Assembly (NCBI GenBank): GCA_965178125.1
Contig: OZ237748.1
Coordinates: 310,001 to 374,000, forward strand
Direction: 5' to 3'
DNA from: Bilabrum cf. latius
Lineage: Eukaryota > Bigyra: Bicosoecida > Bigyra > Bicosoecida
Length of the DNA: 64,000 nucleotides
Shown: in pieces, positions 29,926 through 42,751 of the stretch
Numbering within the stretch: the first letter of the stretch is position 1
Layout: each line of letters starts with the position of its first letter
The notes under the pieces: model-generated
What the model was told of the DNA's origin: nothing
Seen by the model: only the letters and a program-made list of their open reading frames with translations
Database searches by the model: none
Made by a program: the position numbers and the translations under genes

Positions 29926-32900
29926 ATGAGTCTGCTTCACGCGATGCATAAATTACTTACGTCAAGTTTCAAGCTCCTCAGGGGAGACGCGCTTCGATCA
30001 GCAGCCAACAATGGCAAGTTGGACGACCTGAGGGCTTGTCTGGATTCGGGAACGGACATCGAATCCAAAGATTGCGTGAGATTGAGTACGACTGACCGGG
30101 CTTTTGGATTCCTTCTTGATTGGTTATGAATGCCAAGACCCGAAGGTCCACGCACAGGCTGTTACGGAGCTCACCAGCGATCGGATGACGGCGATCCACC
30201 ATTGCAGACCTGTTGCACGCCATCGATTCATCGGCGAACCAAATTAGGGGGCGAGTCGGGGGAGCTAATGTGATTCAGGTGCAATGGTGTGCATACATGA
30301 CAGAGGCATGCACCTCTTGTTCTGCTTGCTCTCCGCGCCTGGCCATGAGCGGATCCTCACCCCCCGCCACCAGGTTGCTCCCTTCCCTCGGGATCTGCTT
30401 TCCATCCACGGCTACCCACCAATGGTTCTATCTGTCTTTAGTGCATTGCAGAGTGGTCAGACAGCTGCATTGTGGGCTGCGAGCCGCGGCAAGACGGACT
30501 GCCTGTAGCTGCTCATCGAGAGGGGCGCCAACGTGAACGCTGCCAGCAACGTGAGAGGGATAGGCTACCTGGCCAACAGGACCGGTTGTAGGCGGGACCT
30601 GGCATATTTGATTAAGCTTGAGAGCTTATTATACTGTTTGTACCCGTTCAAGTGGCTGACACGACATCAAGCTAGCTCCTCGTCGATCGAGCCGGTCCGG
30701 GCCCCCGAGCAAGTGCTCCCCGGTGACTGATGAGGTCGCAAGGGGAGGCACGATTGTTTTTTGCTGTCTTGTAGATGCGGTCGATTGAATGTTTTGCGTT
30801 GTTGATATTTTATGTCTGCAAGTATTGATGCGAGGCACCCTTGCCATGCCTCGGCCCGCCCGGCTGGCCCACCTGGCTATTGTGCTGGGTGGGGCAGGTG
30901 AGTGGTGGCTTGCGGGATGTGGATTCACCAGGATCGTGTCTAGTTTTTCGAGGCGAATGTCTATTGCTTGGTTGACTTTGTGTATTTCCTTTGTTCAAGG
31001 TTGGTTGTCAATCGATGCAAGCTCCCTGGGGGAGAACAGGTTTGGCCTGTGTGACGAGCATTCAGCTCGATCCTCATTGCCTGGCTTGCGCCTCCGATGG
31101 GCAGAGTTCAATGAGTTTGCACTGAACAGTACATGCATAGTATGACATATATATGATTAATTTGATTCATTTGTCTTTCAGGACATGCACAGCTGGCGAG
31201 GCGGCCGCTGCCCGTCCCCCCAGAGGGCCCCTCGGCTATCTCAGCCCACAGGCGGATTCAGAGGCCGGGACCGGTCCCTGTCGTAATGAAATGGCTTGAT
31301 AGGAAGATTGGTGTATGTTTGGATTGGTTTTGATTTTAATGATTTTGTCCCTCGAGCGGGAATCGATCCGGGGACTGCGCCCCTAGGGCCCAGAGCGACT
31401 CCCACCGGTCCGTTCCAAAGCCCCCCCCCACACCCCCATCACCCGCCCCATGCCCACACACATCCACACCCACACCCACCCCAAGCATACCCCCTGCTCC
31501 CCCCCCCACCCCCTGACTCCCATCCCCCCACCGCAGAATGGCCGCACACCCGTTCATATGGCATCCTGGCATGGGCACGATGACTGTCTTCGATTGCTGG
31601 TTGCAAATGGGGGGGACGTGCATGCGGTGACTAAGGTGAGAGAGAGAGAAATGTGTTGAGGGAGAGGTTGGTCTTGTGTGTGTGTGCTTGTGTGTTGGAT
31701 GGGTGTGCGTGTCTGTCCAGCTTGGGATTGCCCGCTCCCGGGTCCGAGACCCGCTGGCAGGGGTCCTTCGCGGTGCTACCGCTGCGTTGACGGATTGGGG
31801 CTTGACGCTTGTGCGCGTATCTCGGGCTGTAGGCATGGTATGATATCACGGTTTGGACCCATCGGCGCGATTTCGGGAGCGCAATCCTGCGATCGGATTC
31901 GACTCCGGATCCGAATGGTCGCATCGGATCGCCGCTCGGGAGCGATTGGTCGCTTTCAAAAGGTTCGGAGAGCTTTATTCTTGTCAAAATGTGCATGATT
32001 TTCTTTGTCAGGTCGGGCATCGACGGATTGGCCGGTTCCGGAAGATGCAACTGCACTCGCCTGGCCAAGCCTTGACTGGTGCTCGATGGTCCTTTCCGTT
32101 CTCAAGCGGGGAGCGTTTGGCTCTGCTAGCGGGTCTGATTGTGTTCATTGTTGTGTAATTTATCCTTTTGGCATGTTGTTGGAGGCGGGGGGTCATATCC
32201 AGCCGATATGATCGTCCTGCTGTGTTTGCTGGCAAGAACAGTGGCCGTCCATGAGCGTGTGTTGGACTATGGAGCAATGCTAGATGCACTATTTAGATTG
32301 ATTGTTTGATGATTTTGTTGAATCGAACTTTTTCGGGCCAGATCGATGGTGCGTTTGATTCTTGAAGGGCCTTAACCTGTGTGCCTGAACGGCTCTGTCT
32401 GGTTCGTTTTAGCGAAGCTTCGCTGGCATCGGATCACCCAAGACTGGGATTTTGGGCTGCTTTTCCAGTTAAATCAATCTGCTTGATTTGGTAGTGTATG
32501 GATCTTTATCAAAATGCTTGGAGTGCGTATAGCTTGCCGCTTGTGTTGATTCGCTCGGATTGTCCGCGATGGCAGGGCTCGCTTGGCATGCATGGGTCGC
32601 TGGCATATAGAGATGTGACATGAGTGTCTGCTTGGACCTTTTATGGAAGCAAATGATAAAGTGTATATGTGGTAGTATCCATGGTGCATCTGGATGCTCT
32701 GTGTATAGTATCCTGCCTTCAGCATGGCACCTGAACTCTGTGGAATCAGCCCGTCTCGATCGGCATTGGCTGGTCTTGAGCAGCAATGGTTTCATTGCAA
32801 TGTAAGTGTATCTGGTGTTGCACTCATGCATGTGGATTGCTTGGATTGTAATCAATGAGCTGCACAGCTGGCGAGGCGGCGGCTGCCCGTCCGCCCAGTA

Positions 32901-35900
32901 GGCCCCTCAGCTATCTCAGCCCACAGGCGGATTCAAAGGCCGGGACCGGTCCCTGTCGCGATGAAATGGATTGATAAGAAGATTGATGTATGTTTGGATT
33001 GGTTTTGATTTTAATGATTTTGTCCCTCGAGCGGGAATCGATCCGGGGACTGCGCCCCTAGGGCCCAGAACGACTCCCACCGGTCCGTCCCAACGCCCCT
33101 CCCACACCCCCATCACCCGCCCCATGCCCACACACATCCACACCCACACCCACCCCAAGTACACCCCCTGCTCCCCCCCCCACCCCCTGTCTCCCACCCC
33201 CCCACCGCAGAATGGCTCCACACCCGTTCATGCGGCATCCTTGTGGGGGCACGATGGCTGTCTTCGATTGCTGGTTGAAAATGGGGGGGACGTGAATGCG
33301 GTGACTAAGGTGAGAGAGAGAGAAATATGTTGAGGGAGAGGTTGGTCTTGTGTGTGTGTGCTTGTGAGTTGGATGGGTGTGTGTGTCTGTACGGCTTGGG
33401 ATTGCCCGCTCCCGGGTCCGAGACCCGCTGGCAGGGGTCCTTCGCGGTGCTCCGGCTGCGTTGATGGATTGGGGCTGGACACTAGTGCGCGTATGTCGGG
33501 CTGTAGGTATGGTATGGTATCGTGGTTTGGACCCATTGGCGTGATTTCGGGAGCGCAATCCTGCGATCGGATTCGACTCCGGATCCGAATGGTCGCATCG
33601 GATCGCCGCTCGGGAGCGATTGGTCGCTTTCAAAAGGTTCGGAGAGCTTTGTTCTTATCAAAATGCGGATGATTATCTATGTTAGGTCGGGCATCGACGG
33701 ATTGGCCGGTTCCGGAAGATGCAACTGCACTCGCCTGGCCAAGCCTTGACGGGTGCTCGATGGTCCTTTCCGTTCTCAAGCGGGGAGCGTTTGGCTCTGC
33801 TAGCGGGTCTGATTGTGTTCATTGTTGTGTAATTTATCATTTTGGCATGTTGTTGGAGGCGGGGGGTCATATCCAGCCGATATGATCGTCCTGCTGTGTT
33901 TGCTTCTGAGAACAGTGGCGGTCCATGAGCGTTTGTTGGGCGACGAAGCGATGACTGATGCATGATTTGGGTTCATTGGTTGGCGATTTTGTTGAATCGA
34001 ACTTCTTTGGGCCAGATCGATGGTTCGTGTGATGCTTGGCGGGCCTTGGACTGGGTGTCTGAACAGCTCTGTCCGGTTCGTTTTGGCGAAGCTTCGCTGG
34101 CATCGGATCACCCAAGACTGGGATTTTGGGCTGCTTTGCCAGTGGAAATCAATTTGCTTGGTTTGTAAGTTTGTGGATCCTGCATCGAATTACTTGGTGT
34201 GCGTTGAGCTTGCTGACAGCGCAACTAGATGCTGGGTGATCAGTTTTCTGCAGTCGTTTGAGCACAGCACCTGAACTCTGTGGATGCAGCTTGTCTCTAT
34301 CGGCACTGCCTGGTCTGACGCCGCAACGGATTCAAAGCAATGTATGCGTTTTAGGTATTGTACGGCTCCATTTGGTTTGATTAAGTTGTCGTTAGTGGTG
34401 ATTTCGCAGTGCACCTGGCGCTGCCTCTCTGTCATCGGATCGCTTCCGGATCACACCAGGCCAAGCAAATCGGTGGATTTGCGTAACCCTAAGCTCTGAT
34501 ATATCGATCGATTTGCCGGGAAATTGCCTCAGATTTTTCATGTTGGCTCTTTGACCTTTCAGAACCCTCCGATTCACCCGCAGGATGGAGACACTCCCCT
34601 TCACAGGGCAGCGTACTGGGGCAAGACCGCCTGCGCCACCATCCTAATGGAGGCAGGGGCCCGCATGGACATCAAGAACAACGTGAGCTTCCACTCATGC
34701 ACCACAACAGCACTTGATTTCCACATATCCGTCGTGCTGCCAAAGGGATCGAGGAACCCTCCCACCCACGAATCCACCCCCCGTGCATCTTTGATCCCAT
34801 GACCACTCCTCTCTCTCTCGCTTCCTTGGATCAAGCAGGATGGCGAGACTCCTGCCGAGTTGGCAGACTCCAATGGCAATACCGAAGCAGCTGCCGCCAT
34901 CCGGTCGTTCACTCGGAGCTCCCCTCCCAGCGGTGGGGGTGCCTCTGGCGGGGCATCTGGAAGTGAGCTGGCTCGTGTGAAGCAGGAGCTGAGGGAGCGC
35001 GATGCCCAGGTGCAGGCCAAGGACCAGCAGCTGAGGGAGCGCGATGCCCAGGTGCAGGCCATGTAGCAGCAGCTGAGGGAGCGCGATGCCCAGGTGCAGG
35101 CCATGTAGCAGCAGCTGAGGGAGCGCGATGCCCAGGTGCAGGCCAAGGACCACCAGCTGAGGGAGCGCGATGCCTAGATCCAGGCCCTCACCCATCGGAC
35201 CCCACTCGGGGAGGCATGTCACGCGCTGGCCGCCGATGTGGATGCTGGGCTGCTGCCCAGTCCGGTGGAGGGCGCGGGGGACGATCCTGCGGCCATCGGG
35301 GCGGCGCTGCGGGCCCGGCTGGGGCTGGGCGAGGGGGCGGCGGGCGAGGCCGTGTGGAGGCAGCTGGCTCTGAGCATGGGCCGGCACCGGGCTGCGCTGC
35401 AGGACCTGGAGCTGGGGGCCGTGGCGGGCGGGGACTGGTTCGGGCATCTGCACGGGCGGCTGCAGTACGCCTCAGGGGGGGGCGGCTGTCTGGATCTCGG
35501 GACGGTTCTGTCGCCTGAGGAGCTGGAGACTGGGCTCATCGGCGGGCGAGGTCGAGTGATAGAGGCAGGGCCGGCCAATCGGCGCCCCGGCCGCGCGTCT
35601 GTCTTTGCTGCCGGCCAGTTGCCCGACTCTGCCTCGATGGCCGCGATCGAGGCCGGGCGCATCCCTCCGCTGAACCTGCCAGCGGGCAAGGAAGGGGCAA
35701 GTCAAGGAGTTAACGGCTTCGTGTTCGCGGTGGAGGTGGCGCGGCGGGGGGCGAGGGGTGCTGGCGGGGCAGGGGCAGAGGGGGGGTCTGGGTCTGGCGG
35801 TCGATCGCCTGTGCAGCTGGCGCTGAAAGGGCTGCTTCCCTAGGCCCAAGGCGATTCGCACGCAACGAGTCGATTGATGGCTCTACATCGTGAGGAGTGG

Positions 35901-37409
35901 AGGGTGCCGCAGATTATTGGGGGGCATCAGAACATCGTGCCCGTGAGACACGCGTTCTTCGGGTCCTCCATGATGCTGCTGCCATGGGTGGGCCCCGTTT
36001 TCCTGGAAGAAGCGAATGCTGTTTCACGTACCACCTGGCTGGCCATGCCCCTGTACCCCACGAGTCTCGAGTCATCCGTTAGGACAATGCCGTGCACGGG
36101 GCCCAGGGAGGCGGCGCTGTGGCTGCTGCAGGCGCTCGAGTCAACTCAGTACATGCTGTCTAGAGGAGTGGTCCACAGGGATGTGAAAGTGGACAATTTC
36201 TTCCTGGCCGGTGATGGGCGGCTGGTGCTGGGCGATTTCGGGGCTGGTGGTGTGTTGTTTCACGGTGGGAGGGCGGCAGAGCTGGAGCGCTAGTTCCGGT
36301 ACAATTAGCAGCAGCAACAGGCCGAGATGGCCGCAGCCACGTCGTCTTCCTCATCGAGTGCGGCGCAGGGAGCACTGGACCCTGAGCTTGGGGGCGGGCT
36401 GGCGGGACTACCCTCTGGTGCAAGTGTCCCACTTGGCCAGCACGAAGAGGAGGAAGAGGAGGACTGGGGGGAGGAGGCAGGGGAGGTGCTGCCTTCCCCT
36501 GGGGAGGTTTTCGAAGAGGCGGGGGATGGATCCACGCATGTCTAGTTCAATGTGACCGCGCTTGCCCCGACAGGAGCACCTGGTGCCAGGGCACCCGAGC
36601 TCATGGCCATGTGCAGGCTCGCCCGGCCCCTGAACGTTGATTCCAAGGGCAAGCCGCTTGAGACACTAGCCCAGGCCTACGAGATGGCCGATGCGTGGGC
36701 GGCGGCCAAGACCGTGTGGGGGCTGCTGGCGCAAGGGGATGCGGCTGCGTCTGCCCTCCCCGGCAACGACAGGCTGTACAAGGATTCTGCCATCCCGAGG
36801 CTGCCCCAGGCCGGCAAGGAGCTGGAGGCGATCCTGAGGGGGCTGCTGCAGTCGCTGCCCAGCAAGCGGCTGCGGCCCGAGAGCGCCATTGCCGCCCTGC
36901 GAGCCCTGCTGTACGGGCCCTGGAGCTGGGAGCAGGTGCAGCGGGCGGCTGGGGAGGGTGATGCTGCGAGCGGTGGGATGATGGGCGGGTCCAGCGGCGG
37001 CAGTACTGGGGCTGCTTCGGGGGCGGGAGCGGGGGATGCTGCATCGGCGACAGCAGCGGGTGCTGGAGCGGGTGGGTCTGGGCTGGTGGAGCTGGTCCGG
37101 GGGCAGCTGTGGGAGTGCGCGGCTGTGGATGCGGGGCGCAGGGGGGTGGAGGGCGTGCCTGCTGCTGGATTGTGCTGGGGCCTGGCGGGGCCTGCTCCCA
37201 TGGTGCGGCTGCCGATCGGGGAGGAGGCGTATGGGGCGTTCGGGTGGGGCGAGCGGCGGTGTGTCCCAGGAGAGGCGAGCCTGTGGGACCGGTTCCTGCG
37301 GCGGGAGGTGCTGCTGCGGGGGGGCGGGCCGGATGGGTCTGCGGCTTGCATGGCCAAGGACTGCAGGGAGCTGGTGGAGGCGGTGAGGAGGTTCGGGCAA
37401 GGAGAGTGA
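29926..37409 (+). CDS. ANK3: ankyrin-coiled coil-protein kinase gene, 6 exons, about 1,038 aa
   Basis: Exons: 29926-30075, 30452-30550, 31537-31635, 33211-33309, 34584-34682, 34839-37409. Exon 3 is duplicated (31537 and 33211), giving one more repeat than ANK1. The last exon encodes a coiled coil of five RERDAQVQA units, then a kinase domain: GVNGFVFAVE, LALKGLLP (candidate catalytic Lys), HRDVKVDN at residues 628-635, DFG at 648-650, an acidic insert, ADAWAAAKTVW, and a C-terminal region with GEASLWDRFLRRE. In-frame TAG codons at 35064, 35106, 35175, 35841, 36291, 36306 and 36543 all fall in one continuous 856-codon frame. At 35175 TAG replaces the CAG of the RERDAQ repeat. It ends at TGA 37407 at the start of a 45-bp minisatellite. 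No WW domain follows. Confidence 0.7.
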
Positions 37410-37862
37410 TGGGAGCTGGTGGAGGCGGTGAGGAGGTTCGGGCAAAGAGAGTGATGGGAGCTGGTGGAGGCGGTGAGGAGGTTCGGGCAAGGAGAGTGAT
37501 GGGAGCTGGTGGAGGCGGTGAGGAGGTTCGGGCAAGGAGAGTGATGGGAGCTGGTGGAGGCGGTGAGGAGGTTCGGGCAAGGAGAGTGATGGGAGCTGGT
37601 GGAGGCGGTGAGGAGGTTCGGGCAAAGAGAGTGATGGGAGCTGGTGGAGGCGGTGAGGAGGTTCGGGCAAGGAGAGTGATGGGAGCTGGTGGAGGCGGTG
37701 AGGAGGTTCGGGCAAGGAGAGTGATGGGAGCTGGTGGAGGCGGTGAGGACGTTCGGGCAAGGAGAGTGATGGGAGCTGGTGGAGGCGGTGAGGAGGTTCG
37801 GGCAAGGAGAGTGATGGGAGCTGGTGGAGGCGGTGAGGAGGTTCGGGCAAGGAGAGTGATGA
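37366..37862 (+). repeat. 45-bp minisatellite duplicating the last codons and stop of ANK3
   Basis: About eleven copies of a unit beginning GGGAGCTGGTGGAGGCGGTG and ending GGCAAGGAGAGTGAT. Each unit encodes ELVEAVRRFGQGE followed by TGA in the same frame. Two units carry an A variant (GGCAAAGAGAG). The homologous array in ANK5 has about four. Confidence 0.95.
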
Positions 37863-38169
37863 CCGCTTGTGGAGCTGATGGGGGGCTTTTCCTTCGTCGC
37901 CGAGCTGCAGAAATGGAGGCTACTGGAAAAGGGGGCCTGATGTGTTTGGTCATGAAATTTGAAATTGGGGCCGGAGCTTGTCTTGGAATGGCAGCTCGGG
38001 CCACTGCTTGCTTGCTGTAACTGACTGTATAAAGATAAATCCAAATGGATCAAGTTGACTGCATCATTGGTGCATCGCCCAATGTTTGTTGTCAAAGCAA
38101 ATATGTGCAAACAACACCCTTCGATTATGATGGCTACCATACTAATATAGTAATCAAACTTACTGATAC
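37863..38169. other. Common 3' flank of the kinase genes
   Basis: Contains CTTGTCTTGGAATGGCAGCT and CGGGCCACTGCTTGCTTGCT, also present after the WW fragments (27,090; 45,280; 59,190) and after ANK5 (54,260). Probably 3' UTR and downstream sequence. No gene seen. Confidence 0.4.
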
Positions 38170-38463
38170 AATAAAAACGACAGTTTCATCTACATGGACC
38201 GCGGCAAAAGCCCAGACGTGATCCGGGCGCCTGACCGGACGTGCGCGGCGCCAAAATAAGTTCCGCACACACAAATATGGTCGGCTGCTGCAACCGCTTC
38301 CTGGAAGGCACTAGTCCGATTGTTATATCAGTTTGAGATGTGGGAAAGTTTGTGTTTTTATTTTAGTACCGGTACAACTTGTAGAGTCTGATACTGCTCC
38401 GTAGCAGCTGTTGTATCCTCGCTACCTATGGTGCGTTGAGATCTCCTCGTGGATTCGATCCAT
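38170..38463 (+). promoter_or_regulatory. Class B upstream region of ANK4
   Basis: Has GTTTCATCTACATGGACCGC and CGGCGCCAAAATAAGTTCCG as in ANK2, 6, 7 and 8, then the common CAGTTTGAGATGTGG and GAGTCTGATACTGCTCCGTA blocks. Confidence 0.5.
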
Positions 38464-41400
38464 ATGAGTCTGCTTGACGCGGTACATACAATTAGTTGGT
38501 AAATGGTCAAGTTTTGCAGGGGAGACGCGCTTATATCAGCAGCCGAGTATGGCAAGGTGGACGACCTGAGGGCTTGCCTGGATTCGGGGACGGACATCGA
38601 ATCCAAAGATAGCGTGAGATTGGGCTATACTGGTCGAGCTGTTGGATTCCTTCTTGGGTTGATATAAGTGTTAAGACCGGAAGGTCCACGTACAGGCGGT
38701 TTTGTAGCTCACCAGTGATGGTATGAGGGCGGTCCACCATTGGATACCTGTTGCACGCCATCGATTCATCGGCGAGCTAAATCAGGGGGCGAGTCGGGGG
38801 AGCTAATTTGATTCAGGTGTAATGGTGTGCGTACATGACAGTGACATACACCTCTTCTTCTGTTTGCTCTCCGCGCCTGGCCATCAGCGGATCGTCACCT
38901 CCCACCACCAGGTTGCTCCCTTCCCTCGGGGTCTGCTTGCCATCCACGGCTACCCACCAACGGTTTTATCTGTCTTGGTGCATCGCAGTATGGTAAGACA
39001 GCAGCATGGAAGGCTGCATACAATGGCAAGACGGACTGCCTGTAGCTGCTCATCGAGAGGGGCGCCAACGTGAACGCTGCCGACATCGTGAGAGAGATAG
39101 GCTACCTGGCCAACAGGACTGGTTGTAGTCGATACTTGGGATATTTGATTTGGCTTGAGATATTATTATACTGTTTGTATCCGTTCAAGTGGCTAGCATA
39201 GCATCTAGCTAGCTCCTCGTCGATCGGGCCGGACCCCCGAGCAAGTGCTCCCCGGTGACTGACGAGGTCTCAAGGGGAGGCGCGATTTGTTGTTGATGTC
39301 TTGTGGATGTGGTCGATTCTATGTTGGTATGACTAAACCATGCATGTCTTCCAATATTGGTGCTTAGTTTAGCCATCGTTAAGCTCCGCCCAGCTGTCCC
39401 ACGTGGCTCTCGTGATGGGTGGGGCAGGCGGGTGGTGGCTTGCGGGATGCGGATTCACCCGAGTTGTGTCTGGGTTTAGAAGGCAAATGCCAATTACATG
39501 GTTGACTTTGTGTATTTCCTTTGTTCAAGGTTGGTTGTCGATCGATGGCAGCTCCCCGGGGGAAGACACGATTGGCCTGTTTGACGAGTATCAGCTCGAC
39601 CCTCATTGCCTGGCTTGCGCCACCGATGGGCAGAGTTCAACGAGTTTGCATTAATCAGTCCATAAACACTATGACATAAATGTGATTAATTTGAGTCATA
39701 CGTCTTTCAGGACCTGCAAAGCGGTCGAGGCGGCTGCTGCCCGTCCCCCCAGAGGGCCCCTCGGCTATCTCAGCCCCCAGGCGGATTCAGAGGCCGAGAC
39801 CGGTCCCTGTCGCGATGCAATGGCTTGATAGGAAGATTAGTATATGTTCGGATTCGTATTTCAGTGATTTTGTCCCTCAAGCGGGAATCGATCCGGGGAC
39901 TGCGCCCCTAGGGCCCAGAGCGACTCCCACCGGTCCGTCCCAAAGCCCTCCCACTACACCCCCATCATTCGCCCCATGCCCACACACATCCACACCCACA
40001 CCTTACCCAAACACTCCCCCTGCTTACCCCCACTCCCTGTCTCCCATCCCCCCACCACAGTTTGGCCGCACACCTGTTCATGTGGCATCCGCGAATGGGC
40101 ACGATGACTGCCTTCGATTGCTGCTTGAAAATGGGGGGGAAGCGAACGCGGTGCACGAGGTGAGAGAGAGAGAGAAATATGTTGAGGGAGAGGTTGGTCT
40201 TGTGTGTGCGTGCTTGTGTGTTGGATGGATGTGTGTGTGTCTGTCCGGCTTGGAATTGCCCGCTCCCGGGTCCGAGACCCGCTGGGAGGGTCCTTCGCGG
40301 TGCTCCCGCTGCGTTGACGGATTGGGGCTGGACGCTAGTGCGCGTATCTCGGGCTGTAGGTATGGTATGGTATCATGGTTTGGACCCATCGGCGTGATTT
40401 TGGGAGCGCAATACTGCGATTATAATCGACTCCGGACTCGATTGGTCGCATTGGATCGCCATTCCGAAGCGATTGGTTGCTTTCAAAAGGTTCAGAGAGC
40501 CTCGTTCTTGTCAAAATGTGGATGATTATCTTTATTAAGTCACCTTATGCCGGATTGACCGGTTCCGGAAGGAAGTAGCTGCACTCGCCTGGCCAAGCCA
40601 TGGCTGGTGATCGATGGTCCATTCGATTCTCAAGCGGAGAACAGTTGGCTCTGCTAGCAGGTCTGATTGTTATCATCATTGTGTAGTTCGCTCTTTTGGC
40701 ATGTTCTTTGAGGCGGGGGGATGTTTCAAATTGGGAGTCGGAGCGCTCGGAGAGTTCCGGTTTGATCGGACCGTGGAGATGTGGCGCTGGAATCGTGGCA
40801 CCTTGTTGGGAGCACGCGCACCAACCAGCGCAGAAAGAGAGACGCCTGCAACACAAGGTAACACGCACTGAGTGAAGAAGGCGTACAACGGGAGTTGATA
40901 AATAGCTGACTGTGCATATCCAGCCGAGTAGGTCCTCCTGCTTTGGATGCTTGCGAGAACAGTGGGCGTCGATGAGCGTTTAATTGGCGATGAAGCGATA
41001 CATGATGCATGATTTAGGTTTATTGTATGGCGATTCTGATGCTTGGCGGGCCTTGGACTGTGTGTCTGAACGGCTCTGTCCGGTTCGTTCTGGCGAAGCT
41101 TCGCTAGCATCGGATCACCCAAGGATCGGGATTTTGGGCTGCTTTGCCAGTGGAAATTAATTTGCTTGGTTTGTTTGTGTATGGATCCTGTATTGAAATA
41201 TTTGGTTTGCGTAGAGCTTGCTGACAGCGCAACTGGATGCTGTGTGATCAGTTTTCTGCAGTCGTTTGAGCACAGCACCTGAACCGGGCAGGGTCAGCTG
41301 TTCGTTCGCGAACGTATAGCTGATACTGGCGTGATCCTGTGATCGACCGGCGAGGTGTCATTTCGGTTCGAGTCTACACTGGGGAAAGAGAGAGATCAGC

Positions 41401-42424
41401 CTCTGCGCTAGACAGGATTAGCAAAGAAATGCAGAAGCAGCCCAAGCCAGTAGCGTTCTTCTCTGGCACGGCCTGTGACGCTAAGATGCGACGCAGCTCA
41501 TCTCCGAGCAAGCATTACAGGATCTATGTGAATGCAGCTCGACTTAATCGGCACTGCCTGGTCTGGAGCCGCGATGGATTCAAAATTGTTTTCATTTTTC
41601 AGGTACCGGAAGAACTTGGTTTGCTTGATTGCCGTTAGTGGTGGTTTCGCAGTGCACCTGGCGCTGCCTCTCGGTCGTCGGTTCGCTGCCGGACCGCTGC
41701 CGCACCAGGCCGAGTTTATCGGTGGTTGTGATGTTGCATATATTCAAGCTCTCAAAGATCGATCGGTCGGGCAATCGTTTGAGATAATCCGTGTTGGCCC
41801 ATGACCTTACAGAACCCTCCGATTTTCCCGCAGTGGGTAGACACTCCCCTCCACTGGGCAGCGTACTATGGCCACACCGCCTGCGCTACCATCCTCATGG
41901 AGGCAGGGGCCCGCAGGGACATCAAGAACAAAGTGAGCTTCCACAACTGCATCGCAATAGCTCTTGATTCCCAAATGCTCATCAAGCTATCCAAGGGATC
42001 GAAGAACCCTCCCACCCACGAATCCACCCCCCGCACATCTTTGACCCCATGACTCCTCTCTCCGTCGCTTTCTTTGATCGAGCAGAGAGGCGAGACTCCT
42101 ACCAAGAAAGCAGACTCCAATGGCAAGTCCGAGGCAGCTACCACCATCCGGTTATTCATCCGCTCTAAGATTCGAAGAGCCATGTGCTGGAGGAGGGCAG
42201 TGGAGGCCAAGAGGGATGCATCGATGGTGTTCAGGGCAGCGAGCACTGGCAGGCCCATGGAGCTTGAAAAGAGGCTGAGGTTGGGCAAGCTGGCTGGTGG
42301 GTTGGAGATCAAGGGAATAGCGATGCATGGCAATGGGAGCTCTAGGCTGGTGCTTCCACTGGAGGCAGCTAGGCTGGGAGGGCACGACGATTGCGTGAAG
42401 CTGCTGCAGGAGGCCTAGGGATGA
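38464..42424 (+). CDS. ANK4: short ankyrin gene, about 254 aa
   Basis: Exons: 38464-38498, 38520-38613, 38989-39087, 40061-40159, 41834-41932, 42086-42424. A 21-nt putative intron (38499-38519, GTAAAT to GCAG) removes an in-frame TAA. Four ankyrin units are followed by the short helical last exon (MCWRRAVEAKRDASM), ending TAG-GGA-TGA, so with TAG as sense the protein gains Gln-Gly before TGA 42422. In exon 2 TAG again sits where other copies have AAG (before LLIERGANVNA). Two inserts lie in the intron before exon 4 (about 40,725-40,917 and 41,285-41,525). Confidence 0.65.
40725..40917 (+). other. Insert of about 190 bp in an ANK4 intron
   Basis: The sister introns read straight through from GGCGGGGGG to CATATCCAGCCGA; here an unrelated segment separates them. 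No ORF, no obvious terminal repeats. Origin unknown. Confidence 0.45.
41285..41525 (+). mobile_element. 5'-truncated copy of the hairpin-chain insert
   Basis: Matches 22,818-23,040 almost base for base, starting at CCGGGCAGGGTCAGCTGTTC and ending at GCATTACAGGATC. It lacks the upstream hairpin chain. A shared right end with a variable left end is the pattern left by target-primed retrotransposition. Confidence 0.6.
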
Positions 42425-42678
42425 GGTCTAGGCTGGTGCTTCCACTAGAGGCAGCCAGGCTGGGTGGGCACGACGATTGCGTGAAGCTGCTGCAGGAGGC
42501 CTAGGGATGAGCGCTAGGCTGGTACTTCCACTGGAGGCAGCCAGGCTGGGTGGGCACGATGATTGCGTGAAGCTGCTGCAGGAGGCCTAGGGATGAGATC
42601 TAGGCTGGTGCTTCCACTGGATGCAGCCAGGCTGGGAGGGCATGACGAGTGCTTGAAGTTGCTGCAGGCGGCCTACGG
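42341..42678 (+). repeat. 86-bp tandem repeats of the ANK4 last-exon end
   Basis: Four copies of a unit starting TCTAGGCTGGTGCTTCCACT and ending near GAGGCCTAGGGATGAG. The first copy is coding (GHDDCVKLLQEA); the rest follow the stop. Two similar units follow ANK6 (57,618-57,790). Confidence 0.85.
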
Positions 42679-42751
42679 AGGTTGATATTTTGTATTTGTT
42701 TCTTTAATTCACAATTATGGATACGCAATTGACCTTGTTGGAACGTCTGCT

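Noticed and set aside
35064-35177. Leucine as the meaning of TAG
   Set aside because: One site (ANK7 exon 3, near 61,103) would fit Leu by a TTG-to-TAG change, but paralogous CAG/TAG pairs in RRP5 and the RERDAQ repeats favour Gln, and most other sites accept Gln at surface positions. Leu is not fully excluded without a tRNA.
36601-38140. Long minus-strand frames of 390-490 codons opposite the ANK3 kinase exon and minisatellite
   Set aside because: They consist of repeated Pro/Ser/His-rich units that mirror the 45-bp minisatellite and GC-rich codon bias of the sense strand. No domain appears.
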